64,000 bases of DNA from Hybos culiciformis (Eukaryota; Arthropoda; Insecta; Diptera; Hybotidae). Below the pieces are notes generated by a model. The model was not told where the DNA came from. It saw nothing but the letters and a program-made list of their open reading frames with translations, and made no database searches. The stretch covers positions 103,773,372 to 103,837,371 of the forward strand of contig OZ023274.1 in assembly GCA_964007475.1 (NCBI GenBank), written 5' to 3'. Position numbers and translations under genes: made by a program. Numbering within the stretch: the stretch's first letter is position 1; every line of letters starts with the position of its first letter. This document shows positions 39,001-51,000 of this stretch, one piece after another.

Positions 39001-42000
39001 GTAAAATTAAAAAAGTATATAATACTGTAATGTGACAACTGTGACACATCACTATTAGTTTTCCTTTTTTTTTGTTTGTTTTTTTTTTCAGGTTTTTCTT
39101 TTATGAAAATAAGAGCCTTTTAAGTATATATATATATATATATTAGAGAGAAATGATGCTGTGCAATATATATATGAAAATTCGTTGTTTAAAATATTTT
39201 TATTATTTTTTTTTTATAAATTAATCATGACTCCTGCCTTTTTTGTATTATATTCGGTTATAATAATGATTGAATATATCAGTTAAGAAATTTAAATAAT
39301 AATCTAAGAATTATTATAAAATCCTTTAATATCTATCATTTGCGATAGTAACGATGAAATTATATGGATAGAGTGAAATCAAAGCTTCAAGGTTAATTTT
39401 TCTTTATTAAATTATCTAATCCTTTCAAAGTAAATATAGTTAAATTTATCATTTAAGACTTTAATAAGAAGTTTATAAAATTTTTTCCATTTTCTTATGG
39501 TTTTTCATACTTTCTTTGACTTTGTAGTCTAATTTGACAACTTCTATGGAAATATGTTTTTAAACCAGACCTGGGCAAACTGCGGCTCATAACATAAATT
39601 TATGCGGCTCCGGAAATAATTTTTTTTTACACTGCATGCGGCTCGAAGAACAATTGTAACAAATATTTTTTTTCACCCGGCCTAAACTTTTTCCATTCTA
39701 AACTATTTACAAATAAAGAATTTTCTTGCACCCTAAACTACAAATGAAGAATTTTTTTTCCACTCTGAACTACAAATAAAGAATTTTCTTGCACCCCAAA
39801 CTACAAATCAAGAATTTTTTTTCCACCCTAAACTACAAATCAAGAATTTTTTCCATCCTAAACTAGAATCGACTGTTTTGACAATTTTAATTATTAAATT
39901 TTATTGAATTTCCTTTTTTGGTCCCTTCATTTATCAAATATCACAAGTAGTTATTTCAACGGAAATAACAAATTTCACTTATATCGCAAAAATAAAGTTT
40001 TATTGTGTAAACATAAATCTGTTTTCCATCGAATAATGAGTATATATACTATTTATGTACATCCTTTAAGAAAAATGTTTTCTTCCTTGATTTTGTTTGT
40101 CATGTGATTCTTCTATATAGATATATGTCAATTAAAAGAAAGAATTAAAAATAACTATACAAAAAAAAAAGGTTCGTTTTACGTTTTTCCTCCAATTGAA
40201 AAATTATTTTTTTTTTTCCATGAATCTCAAGGGAAACATATTTTTTTATCGATCCTTAATTAAAAAACAACAACAGAAAAAAAAAAATATGTTTTTTTTT
40301 TAAAATGAAAAACAATTTTCCGTATCTTTAAAATCATGAAGGCATCATAAAATATTAAAGGTTTTCCTTTTATTTTTGGGTGACTATTTTTCCCTTTTTT
40401 TTTTTTTTCAAGAATATAAAATTATTTCTTCAATTATCAGCAAAATAACAGAAATGATTAAACATTAAAAAAAAATACATTAAATAAAAAAAAAAAGCTC
40501 TACAAACTTCTTAATTACAATTACCTGCATCGACGGTCCCTGTTGAAAGTATGACAAAATTATTTGTAATGCTTTCAAACTATTACATACATTTGTATTT
40601 TTCGCTTCTAAAATCTATAATATTGCTCTATTATTCTGTCAAAGGGTTTTGTTTATTTTATCCCTGAATAGAAGATTATTATCCAACAAATTGTATATGT
40701 ACTCAATATAATATTTATTTCAGTAGATAAAGTTAAATTAATTCAAAACTAGTGTTTTCAAATACCCGGAAATAAAAGTACCCGGGTACTCGAGTTGTAA
40801 TATTTCAAAGTTTTCGGGTAACCCGGGCTACCCGGGTATTAAGAAATATTACAAAAAAAGCTGGAAACAAAAAAACACGTTAATTATTAAATTTTTTGTT
40901 TATTAAGAAAATAATATTTTATAAAAATTAAAGCATTTAATGTATCTGGGCTCATTCTATTTCTTGATTTACTACAAAATATTCCAGCAATGGAAAGAAC
41001 ACGCTCCGAGTGATTCAGTTGATGTTAATTTCTCAAAGTAACTCCAGACTCGAGACATTTTACAAGCTGCAAGAACAAAAAATTCAATCGAGCATAACAT
41101 CAATTTGCATAATTTTTCTTCACTTACGATTTTTTAATTTCACTTCCTCAGCTCAGCTCAGATTAATCAAAAGCACAAAGAATATTTTTTTCAGAAAAAC
41201 ACAATTCTATTTTTTTTTTTTTTTCTATGTTTTTGAAATAGAAATAATTCAATTAAGCATTAATTTATTACGGCTTACTTATAAAACATGTAACATGTAA
41301 GTCAATATTTCAAACTTTAATACCCGGATACTCGATGTTACTACCCGGGTTTTGAAATACCCGAAATAATGGTCAAATTTGCGGGTACCCGACACCCGGG
41401 TACCCGGGTTGAAAACACTATTCAAAACTTAGTAAGTCAATTATTATATAAGTGAAAAATAAAAAAAACTTGTAAATTGAAATATCTTGGAAATAAATAT
41501 GAATTGAATTGAAATTGCTCTTATCCTCATTTTCGTATCACATCTCTCTGTTGACTTGTGAGTTCATATATAATATCAATATATAAATAAAAATGCTCTG
41601 CTGAATAGTTTTCATTTGTCATATACTTTCAACTGGGACCGTCGACATAGAAATGGTATAATAACTTTTACTTGAATAAAGTCAAATGTACTCATTTTGA
41701 GAAAAAAACCAAAAACAAATAAAAAAATTAATTTTAAGTGCCATAAGGACTCCAAAACTGCAATTAAAAGAATAAGTCATTATTATTTTTTTTCTTTCAA
41801 AAATCAGAAATTTCAACTTTTCACCAAATATAAAATATCAAGGGTGTTGAATTTTATTATTTTAACTTTTAACCATTTAATTTGAAAATCATAAAAAATT
41901 AAAAAAAAAAACTCTTAAAAAAATTGATTTATGATTTTATTTTAAGGGAAATTTGTGGTCATTTAAAATTTAAATTTATTTTTTCTTTTTTCTCAGATAA

Positions 42001-45000
42001 AAAATTCTGGGTATGTTGATGAAGCAAATCTCTTGTTGATATTATATACCTACTTTAAAACTATATACCTAATTCAGATAAAAAAAATAAATATCTTGGG
42101 ATATTAAAAGAATTAAATTAAATTTATACATATAATGTGTATTTATTGGTATATTTAGAATTTTGGTTTTTTTGTTAGGAGCCATCATCAGAATGAAAAA
42201 GATATGAGTCATTAAGATATTTTTTGAAATAAAAACAGAAAAAATGTTTAGTTTAATATATATAGTAGTGTAGTAATAATAATAGTTGTGATTCAATAAC
42301 TTAAGCCGTAATTCTTTAATACGTCTTCTATTGGTTAACGAGATGGAATTGGTGCAATTGCAATTGTGAATCAAAATTTCTTTTATAGTTTTTAAGAATT
42401 AATTTTTATATATTTGCAACGAGTTTTGTTTTGGACTTCGGAACTTGCTTCAAAATCTCATATTTAGCTTACAGTGAAGTTCCAATCATAAAATATCATA
42501 AAAGGCTCTTAAACTAATAACGATGTGTTGTGGTTTTTGTTTTATACTATATATATTTTTCCTTTTTACATAATCAATTTTCGTATATGTTTTTATACAA
42601 CCACACTAATTAAAAATGAAAATTTAATTTTCTTTTTTGTTACACAACCAAAAAAAAAAAAAAAAACCAACATAAAATTGTTAAAATATAAACATACTTA
42701 TATAGATTTCTGTTGAAATTGGACTCGGAGGTTGTATATTTTTAGTGACATTATTAAATTTTTTCACCTTAACGAATTTTTTTTGGATGTTAGTCGAGGG
42801 TAAGTTAACTTAAAATATTAAGAAAAAAATAATAATAATAAATATATATAAAAAAAACATGTAATAGTAGATTACAATACATGTTAAGAAAATTTGTTAT
42901 TCTTGCGAGTTGTGTATACACACAAACACATAGACACGAGTCATGTTTATATCACGAGACCGAAGGTCGAGTGATATAATATTGACGAGTGTCTATGTGT
43001 TTGTGTGTATACACAACGAGCTGTATAACAAATTTGATTAACATTTATTGTATACTGCTTTAATGTGCATGGGAGAGGTAGTTAAAAAGAGAGAATATAG
43101 GGATAATTTATAATAAAAAATAAAGATAAAAGAAATGGAGGGAAATATTCCAAGTTAATCATTCTTTAATTTCCCTTTCTTTTACAGATAAAAGAAGATT
43201 TGGGAAATATTCGACGTTAATTCTTCTTTAATTTCTCTTTCTTTTGCAGATAAAAGAGGATTTGGGAAATATTCCACGTTCATTCTTCTTTAATTTCTCT
43301 TTCTTTTGCAGATAAAAGAGGATTTGGGAAATATTCCACGATCATTTTATTTATTTTATTTCTTTCTTTTAGAGATAAAAGGAAAAAAGAGAAATATTGT
43401 GAGTGTGAGTGATATTATTTTTGTTTATAGTATTACGCAGTTCAAAATGAAGAATGTAAATACAATATAGAGCAATGTAAATACAATTTACATCACAGGG
43501 AAATGTAAATACAATTTACATTCCTCTATAATTGCATGTGTATTGATGCATGTAATGGACCATTTACCAAGCTAAATTTGCGAATGTAAATACAACTTAC
43601 CGAAGCCATGCGCATTAAAAAATATTTACATATTTTTCTTTGAAAAATCATTGAATTTTCTTCCCATAGAATGGAATTCATTAAAATTTAATGCCCTTGA
43701 TTTTATTCAAATGATTTAACTTTTATTTTAAGAATTTCATGATTTTTTATATATATACCCTTGGGTTATTTTTAGGAAACCATATTTGATTTTGGATTTT
43801 TTATTTTATTTTATTTTTTTTTGTTTTTCAGCTTTGACAAATTGACTGCTTATTATGTTCATTTCACATGATTTCATCTAAAAATTAGTTATTTTTTTTT
43901 TTTTTGTTTTCATCTCATATGTTAATTTTTTTTTTTTTTATTTTATAACATCAGGGGTAAATAATAAATAATAAAAAAAAATAAAAAATTAGAATTTATT
44001 GTGTTTTTTTATTTTTTTTTTTAAATGATATGAATGTGGGACTCATTCCAGAAAACATAATGTATCTGAACTATATTTAATGAATATATTAAACATAAAG
44101 AAAAGTTTGATGTGGTGATAAGAATTTTTATATATGATTTTATTAAATTTCAACGATAACATTGTAAAGGATATTTTTCCTTTAATAAGACTTTTCGACC
44201 CCTTATAATTTTTTTACATAATTTTCATCTACAAACATCATTGAAATTTATATGATGGTATAAAAAAAAATTAAGCTTTCATGTTTAATATATAGTTACA
44301 AATAAAGAAACAATCCTGCATTTTTTGATAATATTAAAATTAGTTTCTGAAATATTCTTCCTCATTTCAATGCTGCTATAGGATTTAAAATATTGCCTAA
44401 ATAAATCGTACATATAAATAGTAGATAATTTATTGGTTCTAAAATTTTTATACAAGATAGTATGTTCAAAATTTTTGATTTAGCATAAGTATAAAAAAAT
44501 TATTATTTTTCATGTAGCTTTTGAACATATAAATTACAAGACACAATAAATTAATAATTTTGTCCACATTTAGCAGAAGAATGAATAAAATTAATATATA
44601 TAATATATATTAAACAATAATATGAAAAACTTTTATTGTTTATTTTTATAAAATATGTAATCAAAACATATAATATGTATAAAAAAAATATGATATGTTT
44701 TATAATATTTTTTTTTTTTTTTTAAATTTTATATTTTTTATTTCAATAGAAAAATATTTTTCTAACTTTTCCAATTAAAATAAAAATGAAGAAAAAAAAA
44801 TTCAATTACTAAGAAACTCATAAATATTGGGGGTTTCTAAAACTTATATATCTTATCTAAATTAATATCTTAATGGGCTTTATTATATACTCTCTAGATA
44901 TTTTCTTATTAGAGCTTTTTGTTTTTTTATTGACAAATATGTATTTGAAATTAATTTTTTTAACTGAATATAATAATTTAGAAAATGTATTTTTTATGGT

Positions 45001-48000
45001 GAAAATTATGAGTTGTCGCGTTGAATTAACCTTTCACCATAAAGGGTTTAATGAGCATTTTGTTGATTTCCTAAAAGACAGAGTATTAAATATTCAGCGT
45101 CAGAGAGTAAAAAATTTAATGAAGATGATAATTTTATGACATCTTATTTTAATACATGTTTTAATCATTGGATACGTAAATTTATATTTGATGTTGCATG
45201 TGAGAAGATATTAAACACTTAATAAATTTCCTATATACACATAATCTTTTCATTGGTATATATATGATCCTGTTTTAATTTTAGCTTTGTTTTTTTTTAC
45301 GGATATAGGTCTGTACCTGTATATATTAGTGGTTAAAACATTTTCCGGAGATAATATCCGTTTTAATACGTACGCTATTATAGGATGGGGTAAGTACTTA
45401 TAACTTCTATACATTTCCATATAAGATAAAATGAAATTAGTTAACTATTAAGAAAATAATAAATTTCCTTATAATTATAATTATACAAAGTTTATACATG
45501 CATATTTTGGCCTTATACAGAATAACTTATACATTATTTGTTAAATTTCTTATTATTTTCATGAATAATTTAAATTTTGAAAAAGAAAATTTATTATTAC
45601 CATTATGGAATTAGTTTTTTTTGTATACCTTCATTCACACAGTGATGATAGTTTCAAATACTGTTTTTAAAATGTATACAAATTAAATAATAATACAGAA
45701 AAATAGCATAGTGAATGAATATGTATAAAATTTTACTAAAAACAAAAGCATATACACTAATTATCAAAAAATTATAACAATAATAAAACAGAAGAAAGAA
45801 TAAAAAGGAAAATTTAATATGTAATAATGAGGGATAGAAAGTATGATTTATATATTTCAAGGTAGATATAGGTATATGCTACTTAATTATAATATAAAGT
45901 GGGTTTTATTTAATTCAATTATTTTTTCTTATTTTTCATTTGTTTTGGTAATAGAATAATTAAAAAAAATTATATGCAAAAAACTTTTTGAACTTATGAA
46001 CTTATGAACTTGTGTATAAAATCGACTGTATATGCCATAGTCAGCAAACTATGAGTCTATAAATTAAATTCTTTAAGATTCCTTAACAAAAAATTACGGA
46101 AATATGTAATATAATGTTTTCATATTGTCATGTTTATTATATACAAAACCTAACTAGTATACACATAATATTTACGTATAACTAAGTAGTAGAAAAATAA
46201 GTAAAAAGAAAAATATAAATCAGTTTTAACTTCTATTTATTTTATGATTTTTAAAATTAGTTAAAAGAAAGCTGCAGCATTTTTCTAACTAAAGTGTTCA
46301 AAAAACTGTTTGCGTTTACACATTTTTAAGATAAGCAAAATAAATCATTTGAAATGTGTTTGGGAAATTTCTATCCTCAAGATATTTGTATTTCATGTAA
46401 AAAATATTTTAACCAAAAAAAAGAAAATTATGCTAAGACGTCTGTATACACTTACATAATATATATACACGTACAAAGTCTGTGTATTGTTGTTTGATCA
46501 CAATAAAATACAACATTATTTATTAAATGTTTTGATATGAATTTTTTTACGCAAATGGAAAAAGTTATTTTTTGTGTTACTATTTCCATCTGTTACAAAT
46601 TTAACATAGTCCAATTTTTTAATCGATTTTATGCATAAGTTAAAGTCTCATTTTATCAAAGCAGATAATTCCAGTTGAGAAAATAAATTCATAGTTTTGT
46701 TCAAAAAACTGGAATTGAACTCGAATTTTAAGAATTTTAGTTTATGTATTATGTACAACTCTATTTAGCTTTATGTCTCCGAAAATTTAGATTTTTGACT
46801 ATGTAGGTTATAGGTAGGTTATCAACTTAGTATCTCAATTTTTTTTTCGCCATTATTGAAAATGTTCACATAGGTCGTATATCGCGATTTCCATAAAAAA
46901 AGTACTTTTTTTGTACACCGTACGTAATCCATATTTTGATAGGAAAACTTTTTTAGTTTTTACTAGATTTCAAAAATGTTTGTGTTTTGCAAAGTAGAGG
47001 AAAATTAAGCCCAACCATAGTTTAAGTTGGTTCCGAATCTAGTAAAAATAAAAAAATTTTCCTAACAAAATATGCATTACGTACGGGTTACAAACGGCTT
47101 ACTTTTTTTATGGAAATCGTGATATATAAACAAAATTTATTACTTTCAATGCATTAAAATTTAAAAACATAATTTTCCTTTTAGTGTCATCTGTGGTTTA
47201 AAAATGTTAATGCAATTAAAAACATAAACAGAAAACATGTTTAAAAAATAATTTATGATATAAAGTTAAATTATTTTTTATTTTCATATTTTCATTGAAA
47301 GGCCAATTAATTAATTGTTTTCCTTTTTTTTTTTTTTTTGAAATAAAATATTTTAATCTGAAAACAAATTTTTCAGGTGGTCCTGCTGTTTTTGTAATTG
47401 TTTGGGCTATAGCTAAAGGGTTGACGACAAATTTTAATCTGCATGACAGTTACGAGGTAAAAATTTATTTAACAAAATAAAATAATAATATTTTAATTTT
47501 GATTTATGATTATGTTAAATATAATGGTACATTCATTGAACTTAAAGGTTTATTTGGAAAATTTAAAAATGAGTTGAATTAAATTCATATAATGGTTTTC
47601 ATTGAATTGGTTTCCACTGATAACGCAGAATAAAGCGATTAAATAATTATCTTAGCATAGTAATTATGGTCATTTGTTTTGCCATTATCCGCCGCATACA
47701 TGAAATCATTAAATCAAGTTTCATATAAGTAACCTGAGAAGTCCACAGAAGAAGTTAAACTGAACCTTTGTCAATGAAAAAAGAGATTTAATCGTTTGAA
47801 ATAATTTGAAGATTATAAAAAAAAAAAAAAAATGTAAAATATGAAAAAATTATTAAGTTTTTCTTCTATATTAAGTTATCAATAATTTATTAGTATGAAT
47901 AAAATTATCCTTCGTCGTGGTGAAAATTTATTCTATTTTGACTTAATAGATTTATTCAATCGTTGGATATAAATCTGATCTTGAGCATTGAAGTATTAAT

Positions 48001-51000
48001 TTCAAATCATAATAATGTGAATAAAAAAGATAAAATAAGCATAGATACATTTTTGCTGAGAAATTGAATATATACTACACAGAAATTGCAGGTTATCGAA
48101 ACCCAAATCGCTTGACGGGGATTGTATTGGATCTATTTTATTTGTTATATCTTGATACGATATCAAAATGACAATATATATACCCTGAAGAATTTAAAGA
48201 TAAAATAATATTAGAAAAGGAAAATAATTTCTTTGAAAATGTTGTAAAGAAGCATTGAAGAAATCTTATATTCTCAAAGTACAATTTCGACTTTAATGTT
48301 TAACATTGAAATTTATTTGTCGGTTGTACAATAATCTTCAAACTTCAAACTTCGAACATCAAACCAACAAGGAACTGTATCTGTGTATGAGTAACTTCGA
48401 AACCTCTGTTAATAATTCAATTAAGCAATTTCTCTATATTTTGCTGTTTTACCCAAATTATATATAAAATTTTTTTATAAATAAATTTAATCAATTTAAT
48501 TTCAATGAATATTATGTCCGTTCATTTCTAACCTATATATAGAAGAAAAAAAATAATAAATCGGGACATACTAATATTCTATAAAATATTAATTATTATT
48601 ATTTTTTTTAACATTATTATTATTATTATTATTATTTTTGTTGTTGAAGAAGGTTGTGAAGTGAAGTCCTAAAATTAATTTATGGTAATTGAATTTTGTT
48701 TACTTTATTAAAAAAAAAAGGTTCACATTGAATGCCCATGGATGCATGAAACCACAGTTGATTGGATATTCCAAGGACCTGTTTGTGCTGTTTTAATTAT
48801 CAATTTAATATTTTTATTGCGAATTATGTGGGTAAGAAAGTCGAAAAAAAATTAAAAAACAAAATTTTCTTTCCTTCAATATTGTTTGGCGTTTTTCCTT
48901 AATTAGACATTGTGTATTAATTTTTTAGGTTGACTTGTTTTTTTTGATAAGGACAATTTTATTTTTTTTTGAATTAAAATATTTTTTTTAATGTTATCTG
49001 ATTTTGTGGATTATCAATTTTAACGAGTTAGTAATAAAGTTTAAGTAGAAAAATAAAAAAAGGATTCAATGAGCTTAATTGATTAAATCCATCAAACAAT
49101 ATGCATGAGAGCGGCAAAAAAAATGATTGGTGATAATAACTCATTGCTATTTACACAAAAAAGGTTAATTAGGAGGATATGAAAGTGACATAGTCCTTTA
49201 TTTAAATTTTATTCAATTTTTTTCATAGCTATATGATTTATGCAAACTTAATTTTTAACATGTTGATTCAGAATTTGTTTTCGTCAGTGTTAGGATTATT
49301 TTGTAAATTTCTTTTTGGGCTTCTTAATATCGACTTTGTAATTTGTTAATTTAAAAAAAAAAAATTATTTCACTTAGGTTCTTATAACAAAATTGAGATC
49401 AGCTAATAATGTTGAAACTAGACAATATCGGAAAGCAACAAAAGCTCTATTAGTTTTAATACCATTGTTCGGTATAACGTATTTAGTTGTTATGGCTGGC
49501 CCACAAAAAGGTGTAAGTGGTAATATTTTCGGTGTAGCAAGAGCTTTCCTACTCAGTACCCAGGTAAATATAATAAAATTCATGATAATTATATGCTTGA
49601 TAAATAATAAGTTAGAAATAAAATTAGGGTCCCTTTACACATTAAAAGTTTTGAATTTATCACAAAAAACTTGTTTACAATACTTGCATTTTGCATACAT
49701 TCACTTCAGACTGGAAAAAACAATATCATTATAAATTATGAGCAAAAAAGAAAACAACAAGTAGATATTTTACAATTATTTTTCTGAGACTAAAATAGTG
49801 ATGCTGCTGAACAACAATTTATTATTAATATATAATATAAAGTCTGTATACATAATATAGAATCATTGAAAATGTCTGAAAAGTTTTTTAATAATTTTAT
49901 GTTTTAACCTGATTATTAAAGTCTCTGCGAAGGTCATTTTCGCGACAAATTCTATTTTGTGATAAATTTTCTTTTGTTTTTTTTATTACCCAAAAATTAA
50001 TAAATAATTTTTCTTAATATACTTGTAATTTTATTGTAAGAATTTTATTTCTTTCATTATACCAAACATTTATATAGAACCCTAGTATATTTTGTGACAT
50101 ACGGTTAAGTCTTTTATTGTTTATTAATTCAATATTTTCTAAAAACTAATTGGAAATTATGGTTTTTAATCAAATATTTTTAATGAACTTTGTTCGTTTT
50201 GTTTATGCGAAATTCAAAGATATTAACATTTCGTTTCCCTGAACCTTGAACTTGGAATCAGTAAAACTTGCTAGTTCAAATTTAAAAAAAAATTAACTTA
50301 ATTTATATTTTTTTATCACAGGGATTTTCAGTTTCCTTATTTTATTGTTTTTTGAATTCTGAAGTTCGATCAGCTTTGCGTCATCACTTCAATCGATGGC
50401 AAGATGAACGTAATATTCGGAATGGCCAATCGAGGCAAACTAGAAGGTAAATTTTATTTTAAATTTTTTAAAATATTTTTATTTTTATAGGAATTTCGAA
50501 TAAAATATACTTTAATATTCGCGATTTCGTAATTTTTAAATCTGGATTATTTTTGATTGAAAATAATTGTACACGGTATTAAGAGCCCTCAATGTGAAAA
50601 ATTGCAAAAAATTGGTCTTAGTTTGGCTTTGATTGTAGGGTTACTACAATCTAAACTGAAGTCATTTTTTGATATGTTAGAGAGTATATAACTGGCTTCA
50701 GGGTAGGTGAGGCGGATTTTTTAAATTTTGAGTTTTTTGGCCCAAATGAGCCTTTAAAAAACTTGAACATATTTGCTTGGATTCTGAAGTAAAGGAAAAA
50801 GATAATTAAAAATCTCAAACGCAGAAATAAAGTAAAAATACCACTCTCCAGGGCTGGTGACGTGAAATTTTGAATTTCTTTAATTTCCTAAACAATTTTT
50901 AATTAATTTCATTTCTTTCTAAGGATTTTTTAATTTTTTTAATAAATTACAGTTTCTGCACAGAAATAAAATTCAAATATAGTTTTGTGATTTTCTGGTA

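Noticed and set aside
41010..41300. A 96-codon frame inside the 40750-41420 element, considered as a transposase remnant
   Set aside because: No hAT motifs; AT-driven composition.
44873..45139. An 88-codon frame before the exon at 45309
   Set aside because: Low-complexity Phe/Leu/Ile composition, no splice logic with the receptor and no recognisable domain.
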